From positions 1 through 5,155 of the forward strand of contig DAOVYS010000201.1 in the NCBI GenBank assembly GCA_030635485.1: 5,155 nt of DNA, in the 5' to 3' direction. The position numbers were made by a program, and so were the translations under genes. The notes beneath the pieces were generated by a model. The model did no database searches, had not been told where the DNA came from, and saw only the letters and a list, made by a program, of their open reading frames with translations. This document shows, piece after piece, positions 1-5,155 of this stretch (positions are counted from its first letter, which is position 1; the number at the start of each line of letters is the position of its first letter). This DNA is from Pseudomonadota bacterium (GTDB lineage: Bacteria; Desulfobacterota; Desulfobulbia; Desulfobulbales; DAOVYS01).

Positions 1-7
1 AATTGTC

Positions 8-109
8 TTTTCGTCCGATCTCGGCGTCACAGTGAAAATGAAAAATGCTCACATATACCTAATAAGCTGCGCTTTTTCATTTTCACTGTTCCTTGACCTC
101 AAACGAAAA
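8..109. repeat. Palindromic intergenic repeat with 17-bp perfect arms
   Basis: The arms at 29-45 (ACAGTGAAAATGAAAAA) and 73-89 are perfect reverse complements over 17 bp, with a 27-nt spacer between them. A further 7-bp pair, TTTTCGT at 8-14 and ACGAAAA at 103-109, lies outside and makes the whole block roughly symmetric. It sits just past the stop codon of the minus-strand MetE-like gene, so its transcript could fold into a long hairpin that protects or ends the mRNA. There is no T-run after the stem on either strand, so it is not a canonical intrinsic terminator. The symmetric build suggests a dispersed REP-like or miniature element; I recall similar sequences in Desulfobacterales intergenic regions but cannot check copy number here. 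Confidence 0.6.
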
Positions 110-130
110 TCCTAAATTATTCAAGATACC

Positions 131-1216
131 CTAAAGATACTTTTTCCTCAATTTTGCCGACAGATCCCGCGTCAGTGCAAGTACCCGTCCGGCAAGGGCA
201 GGGGTGAGGGCGCCGGTGCCGCAGCTTGGAGTGATCAGGGTCCGTCCCAGGAGAGCCGGCAGGTCCCAGTCAGCATTTATAAGCATGGCAGCCTGTTTTT
301 CCCACATTTTTGTAAGTGATTCCGTGGTTTCGTTTAAGATCTGCTCCTCTTCCGAGGTGGGCACGATTCCCCATGCAATGATCCCGTCTCTGTTCAGGAA
401 CGAGTAGAGCTGATCCCTGCAGGTTATCAGCCGGTCAAAGAATCCATAAGCGTCAAAACTCAAGATGTCGAAATCGAGAGAGAGCATGAAATTCCAATCC
501 GTATTCGCACATACGTGCACGCCGGCCAGGCCGCCGTTCTGTTTGATTGCCGCAAAGACTTCATTCATGTTTAAAGCGAGATCATCCGGAGAAATAGTGA
601 TAAAAGAGGACGAGCCCAGGCCTGCAAATGCCGGCTCGTCAACAAACATGAGTGTGGGCAGTCCGAGCTGCTTAAGGAATTTCACCTGCCAGCCCGCTTT
701 CATGGCAACTCCCTTGACCCCCATTTCCCGGATCGTCGGATCATAGTAGCCGAGACGGTCATCCTGATCCTTAAGCCCGGTGAGCAGAGTAAATGGACCT
801 GTAACCTGGCCCTTTACAGCAGTTAGTCCTGGTTTTTTTGCTGCTTTTTCCTTAAAGAGATAGAGCCCTTCCGCCCGTTCCCGGCTGACCTGAAACCTGG
901 AGGAAAGCAGCTGGTCGGGATTTTCGGACACCATCAGATACTCTTCAAAGAATTTCAGGAGATCCGTTTCAAAGGATTCTGTGTGTATATTAAAAAAGGT
1001 GTGCTGTTCTTCTTCCGCAATACCTGGAAATCCTTCGACAAACTGTCTCAGCATGCCTTCCAGGGGGTTGCAGGGCAACTGGGGCCAGAGCGGGATGTCC
1101 GGTGTGTGGCTGAAGATCCATTCCAGCGCCTCTCCATGATTTGAGAGCGGAAGACTTCCGATCAGGGTGGCAAGTCCGCCAGGATTGAAGTCTGAATGAG
1201 CGCTTTTCTCGGACAT
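131..1216 (-). CDS. MetE-type (cobalamin-independent) methionine synthase-like protein, catalytic domain only
   Basis: This 361-residue protein belongs to the family of the C-terminal domain of cobalamin-independent methionine synthase (UROD/MetE-like superfamily, TIM barrel). Seen in the sequence: KGQVTGPFTL at residues 135-144, the FVDEPAFAG segment at 191-199 (the conserved DEPA of MetE enzymes), HVC with H234 and C236, and PSCGTG with C332. In E. coli MetE the zinc that activates homocysteine is held by His641, Cys643, Glu665 and Cys726; H234, C236 and C332 fit three of these, while the Glu position appears to fall in SFDAYGF (253-259), which has Asp rather than Glu. Full-length MetE is about 750 residues, so the N-terminal half is absent. 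Short 'core MetE' proteins of this type in anaerobes have been proposed to take methyl groups from corrinoid proteins instead of methyl-tetrahydrofolate; which donor is used here cannot be read from sequence. It is probably cytosolic, with no signal peptide or TM. The ATG is supported by TGGAGA on the minus strand (GGAG at 1227-1224), 7 nt upstream. No gene on its strand is adjacent in the window. The alternative is another methylthiol:homocysteine-type methyltransferase of the same fold. Confidence 0.85.
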   Translation of the reverse strand: MSEKSAHSDFNPGGLATLIGSLPLSNHGEALEWIFSHTPDIPLWPQLPCNPLEGMLRQFVEGFPGIAEEEQHTFFNIHTESFETDLLKFFEEYLMVSENPDQLLSSRFQVSRERAEGLYLFKEKAAKKPGLTAVKGQVTGPFTLLTGLKDQDDRLGYYDPTIREMGVKGVAMKAGWQVKFLKQLGLPTLMFVDEPAFAGLGSSSFITISPDDLALNMNEVFAAIKQNGGLAGVHVCANTDWNFMLSLDFDILSFDAYGFFDRLITCRDQLYSFLNRDGIIAWGIVPTSEEEQILNETTESLTKMWEKQAAMLINADWDLPALLGRTLITPSCGTGALTPALAGRVLALTRDLSAKLRKKYL

Positions 1217-1244
1217 ATCTTGTCTCCAGGTTTACTGATTACTG

Positions 1245-1266
1245 GTTGCGGGTCATGTGTTGCGGG
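1245..1266. repeat. Short direct repeat GTTGCGGG x2
   Basis: GTTGCGGG occurs at 1245-1252 and again at 1259-1266, so the repeat period is 14 bp. It lies 29-50 bp upstream of the MetE-like start codon, in the probable leader or promoter of that gene. It may be an operator-like pair or just a fragment of a simple G-rich repeat; nothing in the sequence decides between these. Confidence 0.35.
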
Positions 1267-1319
1267 CAATTTAAGCAATTTTTCGTTATTTTGCCATAAC
1301 ATTCAGGATGAGTCGTTCA

Positions 1320-1524
1320 ATCAGGCTTGATGGACTCGTAAAAAGTCCATCGTACCGAATTAGATGGCTAAGTAAAAAGTTCGATATATGCCCCGCAGGA
1401 AATGCCCTTGGGGTACAAGGAGTAGTAATTTTTCAGGTACGAGGCCATACATGTGGTATGCATCGTACCTGAAAAATTGCTGCGACGCAGTAGATCGGAC
1501 TTTTTACGACGCCATCAGGCTTGA
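1320..1524. mobile_element. Miniature inverted-repeat element (MITE-like), non-coding
   Basis: The 11-bp sequence ATCAGGCTTGA is present at both edges in the same orientation (1320-1330 and 1514-1524), as expected for a target-site duplication. Just inside, TCGTAAAAAGTCC at 1336-1348 and its perfect reverse complement at 1497-1509 form 13-bp terminal inverted repeats; with the flanks included, the ends match imperfectly over about 28 bp. The left end can also fold by itself (GATGGACT 1329-1336 with AGTCCATC 1344-1351, loop CGTAAAA). A diverged copy of this end segment follows at 1363-1385. A long central hairpin occupies 1422-1483. No transposase or credible ORF is present, so any movement would need an enzyme supplied in trans. 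I recall close relatives scattered between genes in Desulfobacterales, but the assignment rests on the structure seen here. It sits in the divergent region between the MetE-like gene and cheR. Confidence 0.72.
1422..1483. repeat. Long central hairpin of the miniature element
   Basis: AATTTTTCAGGTACGA (1427-1442) is perfectly complementary to 1463-1478, giving a 16-bp stem. Counting G-T wobble pairs it extends to 21 bp (1422-1442 with 1463-1483). The 20-nt loop contains a small inner stem, CATAC 1446-1450 with GTATG 1456-1460. Transcribed in either direction it would make a stable cruciform-like RNA. It has no T-tract after it and is better read as the structural core of the repeat element than as a terminator. 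Confidence 0.7.
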
Positions 1525-1567
1525 ATCCAGATGCGATGCCGGTGCGATTTGTTTGTTTACCTTTTGT

Positions 1568-1597
1568 TTGACTCCATCGCATAAAAATCTGTACAAT
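1568..1597 (+). promoter_or_regulatory. Putative sigma70-type promoter for the cheR-cheB-sensor operon
   Basis: TTGACT at 1568-1573 and TACAAT at 1592-1597 are each one base away from the sigma70 consensus hexamers and are separated by 18 bp. This is the best promoter-like match I found in the divergent region. It would start transcription near 1603-1605, leaving an A/T-rich leader of about 50 nt before cheR. It lies just downstream of the miniature element, so the insertion has not split it from the genes it serves. Confidence 0.55.
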
Positions 1598-1653
1598 AGC
1601 ATAACATCCTTAAATACCTTTTAAAATTTTTTATTGTGCCGATTTAGTAGAAC

Positions 1654-2496
1654 ATGGAAGACAAAACGGATATCGAACAGATAGAGATCGATCTTCTTCT
1701 TGATGCCGTTGAACGGCGGCATGGTTATGACTTTAGAGAATATTCCCGTGCCTCTCTCACAAGGAGACTGCGGCGTCTTCGGGTTGATATGAAAAAAGAG
1801 CACATCTCGGACCTTATCCCATTGGTGCTTTACGGGCAGGGCGTAATGGAATCACTGGTTGACGGCATATCGGTCACAGTGAGCGAGATGTTCAGAGATC
1901 CTTATGTCTTTAAAATGGTCAGGGAAAAGATCGTGCCCTACTTAAAGACTTATCCCAAGGTAAATATATGGGTGGCCGGGTGCGCCACGGGCGAAGAGGT
2001 CTATTCACTCGCAATCCTTTTCAAGGAAGAGGAAATCTATGACAGGGTACAGATTTATGCCACCGATATTAACGAAAAATCTCTTAAAAAGGCAAAGGCT
2101 GGAATCTACTCCGAGGATCAGACAAAGACCAATACGAACAATTATTATAAGTCCATGGGCAGGGAATCCTTTAACGACTACTATTTTACAAAATTTCACA
2201 AGGTCATGATGGCCAGGGACCTGATGAAGAATGTGGTGTTTTTGACTCACAACCTGGCTGTTGACCGGGTCTTTAATGAAATGCAGATGATTTTTTGTAG
2301 AAATGTGCTCATTTATTTTTCCATCCCGCTCCAGGAACGGGTCTTAAAATTGTTTGACGATAGCCTGTGCAAGAACGGGTTTCTTGCACTGGGGACAAAG
2401 GAACATATCAGATTTTCAAAGACGGAGAAGAGTTTCAGGACAGTGGGGAAAAAAGAGAAGATATTTCAGAAAATCATGCCCCGGGCAGGTGCGTAA
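1654..2496 (+). CDS. cheR: CheR-type protein-glutamate O-methyltransferase
   Basis: The product is a 280-residue cytosolic enzyme that transfers methyl from S-adenosylmethionine to glutamate side chains of signalling receptors; classical CheR is about 286 residues, so this is full length. An N-terminal helical CheR_N region (about 1-65) includes the basic stretch SLTRRLRRLR (34-43). The SAM-binding domain shows TVSEMFRDP (75-83, equivalent to the family's T-x-FFRD segment, with Met for the first Phe), AGCATGEEVYS (108-118, the glycine-rich SAM loop), ATDIN with D138, and FCRNVLIYF (214-222). An in-frame TAG at 1648-1650 rules out an upstream start, and ATG 1654 is the first usable codon, although no clear Shine-Dalgarno precedes it. 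The stop is 2 nt before cheB, so the two are very probably translationally coupled. No MCP is visible in the window; the likely partner is the sensor encoded downstream or a receptor elsewhere. The family assignment is firm, the target is inferred. Confidence 0.95.
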   Translation: MEDKTDIEQIEIDLLLDAVERRHGYDFREYSRASLTRRLRRLRVDMKKEHISDLIPLVLYGQGVMESLVDGISVTVSEMFRDPYVFKMVREKIVPYLKTYPKVNIWVAGCATGEEVYSLAILFKEEEIYDRVQIYATDINEKSLKKAKAGIYSEDQTKTNTNNYYKSMGRESFNDYYFTKFHKVMMARDLMKNVVFLTHNLAVDRVFNEMQMIFCRNVLIYFSIPLQERVLKLFDDSLCKNGFLALGTKEHIRFSKTEKSFRTVGKKEKIFQKIMPRAGA

Positions 2497-2498
2497 CT

Positions 2499-3086
2499 AT
2501 GTCTTTGTCCGCTCCGGGAAGATTCAGACTTGTTGTGATAGGCGGGTCGGCGGGTTCCACCATAGGACTGCCCTTGATCCTTGCCGGGCTGCCGCATGAC
2601 TTAAGGCTGCCGGTTGTGGTTGTAAGGCATATTGCCCCTGAATCCACCTGGGAGTTTTTCATGAGGCGGACAGACGCGGATTGCGCCCTGACCATAATAG
2701 AGCCGGACGATAAAGAACCTATCTTTGGCGGGCATGTCTACATGGCCCCTCCGAATTATCATCTTCTGATTGAAAGGGATTACACCTTTTCTCTGTCAGT
2801 GGATGAAAAGGTCAGGTATTCCCGGCCTTCAATCGACGTCTTATTTGAAACAGCCGCTGACGCCTATGGCGAATCCGTGATAGGAGTTATTATGACAGGG
2901 GCCAATGACGATGGGGCTGCGGGACTTAAAAAAATTAAGGAGAGAGGCGGGTATGCAATTGTGCAGGATCCGAAAACAGCTCAAGTCGACATCATGCCCA
3001 AGGCAGCCATCGCGGCTTGCGATGTTGACAGAATCCTGCCGTTGGAGAGGATCGCTGAGGCGTTGTTGGAGCTTGAACGGTTATAG
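2499..3086 (+). CDS. cheB: CheB-type protein-glutamate methylesterase, receiver-less
   Basis: This 195-residue protein consists of the CheB catalytic domain only. CheB hydrolyses glutamate methyl esters, and often deamidates glutamines, on receptors, reversing CheR. The catalytic triad can be placed: S17 in IGGSAGS (14-20), H44 in VVRHIAP (41-47), and D138 in MTGANDDGAAG (132-142). Classical CheB is about 350 residues with an N-terminal receiver domain that blocks the active site until phosphorylated; that domain is absent, so control must be by another route. I chose ATG 2499 because residue 1 then sits just before the first beta strand of the domain and AGGTG (2487-2491) lies 7 nt upstream. 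The frame stays open back to 2367, but that stretch overlaps cheR coding sequence and shows no family similarity. It directly follows cheR with a 2-nt gap. The function is well supported; the substrate is inferred. Confidence 0.94.
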   Translation: MSLSAPGRFRLVVIGGSAGSTIGLPLILAGLPHDLRLPVVVVRHIAPESTWEFFMRRTDADCALTIIEPDDKEPIFGGHVYMAPPNYHLLIERDYTFSLSVDEKVRYSRPSIDVLFETAADAYGESVIGVIMTGANDDGAAGLKKIKERGGYAIVQDPKTAQVDIMPKAAIAACDVDRILPLERIAEALLELERL

Positions 3087-3126
3087 TCAGGGGTCAGGGG
3101 TCAGGGTCAAGGGGGCAGGGACCGGG
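3086..3126 (+). repeat. GTCAGGG tandem repeat with G-quadruplex pattern
   Basis: GTCAGGG is repeated three times at 3086-3106 and followed by a degenerate TCAAGGG (3107-3113). Six runs of three to five G (3090-3093, 3097-3100, 3104-3106, 3111-3115, 3118-3120, 3124-3126) are separated by only 2-4 nt, which meets the usual G3+/short-loop rule for a G-quadruplex on the coding strand, hence in the mRNA. It begins at the last base of the cheB stop codon and lies in the spacer before the sensor gene. Confidence 0.7.
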
Positions 3127-3172
3127 ATAATGGATTGATTTTTTCTGTTGTTTTTGCTGACCCCCGACCCCT
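3089..3172 (+). repeat. Imperfect inverted repeat / stem-loop between cheB and the sensor gene
   Basis: AGGGGTCAGGGGTCAG at 3089-3104 pairs with CTGACCCCCGACCCCT at 3157-3172 in 15 of 16 positions, with a 52-nt loop that is T-rich near its 3' side. The structure uses the same G-runs as the quadruplex pattern, so the two folds would compete. It ends 21 nt before the sensor start codon and just before its ribosome binding site. No T-run follows the stem, so it does not look like an intrinsic terminator. It may tune expression between cheB and the sensor, or be a remnant of a dispersed G/C-asymmetric repeat. Confidence 0.6.
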
Positions 3173-3193
3173 AGTTACTTCACAGAGGTGAGA

Positions 3194-5155
3194 ATGCAAC
3201 AATCTATTTTCAAGTCTATATTCGGCAGGGGATTCTTCAGGACCCAGCTTTTGTGGTTTCTGTTCGTATCCATGGTTCCTCTTCTTGTTGTCGGTTACAT
3301 TAACTACGAGAATATCTATGAGACGTTACAGAAAGACGTCAAGATTCTGTTGGCAAAAACAGCGCATAACAAGGCCAGGGAGATTGAACATTTTTTCCAG
3401 GACAACATCAGGATGCTTCTTTTGGAGTCGCATAGAAAGAGCGTGTTTTACATTCTTGAAAAGCTGAAGTCTTCTTATGACGCATCGGGTTTCGAACTTG
3501 ATGAATTTGTAAAAAATGAGGATTGGAAGTCTCTTGCCGGGAATTGTAAAAAGGAATTTGATTTTTTCCTGTCCGCAAGTGATTTTCACGATATTTTTTT
3601 AATTGATGACAAAGGCAATATCCTTTTTACGGATGCCGGGGAAGATGATCTTGGAACAAATATATTTGCAGGCAAATATTCCGGGACATTATTCGGCAAG
3701 GCCTGTAGAAAGGCATTTCAAAACGAGATGGTGGTCTTTTCCGATTTTGAAAAGTATGGGCCGTCAGGTGAGGCGTCCGCATCTTTTCTGGTCTCGTTGA
3801 TTCGTGATGAAGCAGGCAATAAGGCCGGACTGATGGCTGTCCAGGTCGGCAACCAAGAGATAGACAGGATCATGCAGTCAGGTGAGCTTGGCGAGCGCGG
3901 CGAGGCATATCTTATCGGTCAAGACCTGATGATACGTTCAAGTTCGATAGTTGAAGACCGGTCAACTCTGCTGGAAATAATCGTAAATACGGAGCAGACC
4001 AGGCTATGGAAGCATGAACATATTGAAATGAATGACTCCTCTGAAGGGGACGGACATTACGAGGCCGCAAGCATCTATAAGGGGCGTAGAGCAACCGACG
4101 TTCTCGGCATACACCACAATATAGAAATTTGCGGAGTTTGCATGGCTGTGATTACCGAACTTCCTGTTTCCGAGGCGTTTGTTGCGGCAAGGGAGCAGAG
4201 GCGCCAGGCCATATTTATGGTTGGCATAGTCTCCTGCCTGGTCTTGTTCATGGCGTTTGTTGCAGCCAGGCGCGTTACCACGCCCTTAAGGAAATTGACC
4301 GGAATAGTAAGACGTGTCGCATTGGGGGACCTTGCCCTGCCGGATGAGGATATTTCAAAAGCTGAAGATGAATTCGGCCAGGTCGGCAGGGATTTTGGGG
4401 AGATGGTGAAATCACTTCAGGATATCTCAAATATTTGTGAAAGAATTGGTTTTGGCGTGTTGGACTCAAATGTCACTATTCGTAGTGAAAAAGATATGTT
4501 AGGGAAATCCGTCAACAGGATGATTGAAAATTTCAGGGATGTTGTCCGGCAGACGAACACCATTTCTCAGGGTGATTTTTCAGTCGAAGTTGTTCCGCGC
4601 GGTGATCAGGATGAATTAGGCAAGGCTTTGCTTGGTATGACAAGAAGCCTGAGAGCCGCATCAGAGAAAAATGAGACAAATGCCTGGCTTAAAACCGGAC
4701 GGGCTGAACTTGCGGACCACATGCGCGGCGACAAGGATATCCAGATACTTTCAACCGATATTATCAGATATCTTGCAAAGTATCTGGATGCCCAGATAGG
4801 TACCCTGTTTGTTTCCGTGGACGAGAAGACATTCGCCCTGGCAGGGAGTTACGCATTTCCTGAACGTAAAGGCCTTCCTATAACTGTTGAACTCGGTCAG
4901 GGACTCATTGGGGAGGTTGCCCGCGAGAAAAAGTACATACTCCTGTCCGAGGCTCCGGATGATTATATCAAGATCGAGTCATCGCTCGGTTCCGCGGTCC
5001 CGAAGAGCATTATCGTCATGCCGGTGATTTACGAGGAAAGGGTGATGGGAGTTATGGAATTCGGTTCATTTATGGAATTTGATTCTCTTCAGATAGAATT
5101 TTTAACCCTTGTCTCGGAAAGTATCGCAATCGCAATACACTCGGTTCAGGAAACG
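3194..5155 (+). CDS. Membrane sensor protein, double-Cache-like / three HAMP / GAF, probable histidine kinase (3' end cut off)
   Basis: The frame is open for 654 codons to the window edge with no stop, so this is the N-terminal part of a larger protein. It starts at ATG 3194 behind GAGGTGA (3185-3191). Order seen: TM1 at about 19-36 (LLWFLFVSMVPLLVVGYI); a periplasmic region of about 300 residues (37-338) with Cache-like segments such as DIFLIDDKGNILFT (133-146) and GELGERGEAYLIG (230-242); TM2 at about 339-358; a first HAMP (about 359-411, with P364, GDL 378-380, DEFG 392-395); a second HAMP-like unit (about 412-450, DMLG 434-437); a third HAMP (about 450-490, GDF 460-462, DELG 473-476); and a GAF domain (about 513-650). 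The stretch from AWLKTGRAEL (497-506) into the GAF closely resembles what I know from HAMP-GAF hybrid histidine kinases, so HisKA, HATPase and possibly receiver domains are expected downstream but not seen. The periplasmic domain probably binds a small ligand and the HAMP chain relays the signal. As the third gene after cheR and cheB it is the natural candidate to be their partner. An MCP or a diguanylate cyclase C-terminus cannot be excluded. Confidence 0.88.
   Translation, partial: MQQSIFKSIFGRGFFRTQLLWFLFVSMVPLLVVGYINYENIYETLQKDVKILLAKTAHNKAREIEHFFQDNIRMLLLESHRKSVFYILEKLKSSYDASGFELDEFVKNEDWKSLAGNCKKEFDFFLSASDFHDIFLIDDKGNILFTDAGEDDLGTNIFAGKYSGTLFGKACRKAFQNEMVVFSDFEKYGPSGEASASFLVSLIRDEAGNKAGLMAVQVGNQEIDRIMQSGELGERGEAYLIGQDLMIRSSSIVEDRSTLLEIIVNTEQTRLWKHEHIEMNDSSEGDGHYEAASIYKGRRATDVLGIHHNIEICGVCMAVITELPVSEAFVAAREQRRQAIFMVGIVSCLVLFMAFVAARRVTTPLRKLTGIVRRVALGDLALPDEDISKAEDEFGQVGRDFGEMVKSLQDISNICERIGFGVLDSNVTIRSEKDMLGKSVNRMIENFRDVVRQTNTISQGDFSVEVVPRGDQDELGKALLGMTRSLRAASEKNETNAWLKTGRAELADHMRGDKDIQILSTDIIRYLAKYLDAQIGTLFVSVDEKTFALAGSYAFPERKGLPITVELGQGLIGEVAREKKYILLSEAPDDYIKIESSLGSAVPKSIIVMPVIYEERVMGVMEFGSFMEFDSLQIEFLTLVSESIAIAIHSVQET

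Noticed and set aside
29..89. Intrinsic terminator for the MetE-like gene
   Set aside because: The stem is A/T-rich and no T-run follows it on either strand; it is annotated as a repeat instead.
1293..1320. Minus-strand promoter TTGAAC (1320-1315) with TATGGC (1298-1293) for the MetE-like gene
   Set aside because: The -10 match is poor, with only three consensus bases, and the -35 overlaps the insertion boundary, so it is not strong enough to annotate.
1388..1624. Open frame of 78 codons inside and past the miniature element
   Set aside because: It runs through the central hairpin and the terminal inverted repeat, crosses the promoter at 1568-1597, has no ribosome binding site and no recognisable domain.
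131..2496. Functional coupling of methionine synthesis to CheR through SAM supply
   Set aside because: The genes are divergent and separated by an inserted element; nothing beyond proximity supports a shared pathway.
2367..2498. Longer cheB start at 2367
   Set aside because: The extension overlaps cheR coding sequence in another frame and adds no family-like sequence; ATG 2499 has a better ribosome site and fits the domain start.
3086..3126. CRISPR-like or satellite array
   Set aside because: The units are only 7 bp, directly adjacent and without spacers, so this is a simple tandem repeat.
3285..4469. Several 60-87 codon open frames on both strands across the sensor gene
   Set aside because: They are shadows of one long uninterrupted frame from 3194 that has clear TM, HAMP and GAF content.

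Overview
The window looks like chromosomal DNA of a Gram-negative anaerobe, most likely a member of the Desulfobacterota (former Deltaproteobacteria, sulfate-reducer-like). This is an inference from three things: a short stand-alone MetE-type methionine synthase-like protein, compact palindromic intergenic repeats of a kind I recall from Desulfobacterales genomes, and a CheR / CheB / HAMP-GAF sensor gene set. No rRNA or other phylogenetic marker is present to prove it.

Layout. Positions 1-130 are intergenic and hold a palindromic repeat (about 8-109). Positions 131-1216 on the minus strand encode a 361-residue protein of the cobalamin-independent methionine synthase C-terminal-domain family. 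Positions 1217-1653 form a divergent intergenic region of 437 bases. It contains a short 8-bp direct repeat, a miniature inverted-repeat element of about 200 bp flanked by an 11-bp direct repeat (1320-1524), and a good sigma70-like promoter (1568-1597) pointing toward cheR. Positions 1654-2496 encode a CheR methyltransferase. Positions 2499-3086 encode a receiver-less CheB methylesterase. Positions 3087-3193 are a short spacer with GTCAGGG tandem repeats, a G-quadruplex pattern and a long imperfect stem-loop. From 3194 to the end of the window, without a stop codon, runs the first 654 residues of a large membrane sensor: TM, periplasmic double-Cache-like domain, TM, three HAMP units, GAF. By family resemblance it probably continues into a histidine kinase or hybrid kinase, but that part lies outside the window.

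How the genes fit. cheR, cheB and the sensor lie on one strand in tight order (2-nt gap, then 107-nt gap) and probably form one signalling operon read from the promoter near 1568-1597. CheR and CheB are opposing enzymes that add and remove methyl esters on glutamates. Here they are coupled to a sensor kinase-type receptor rather than to a visible MCP/CheA/CheW set, so the module is better described as a CheBR-linked alternative signalling pathway than as flagellar chemotaxis. The MetE-like gene is divergently transcribed and separated by the mobile-element-like insertion, so a functional link to CheR through methionine/SAM supply is not supported beyond proximity.

Most notable for follow-up: the CheR/CheB/poly-HAMP sensor arrangement, the G-rich spacer before the sensor, the structured miniature element in the divergent promoter region, and the MetE-like protein with only the catalytic half of MetE.
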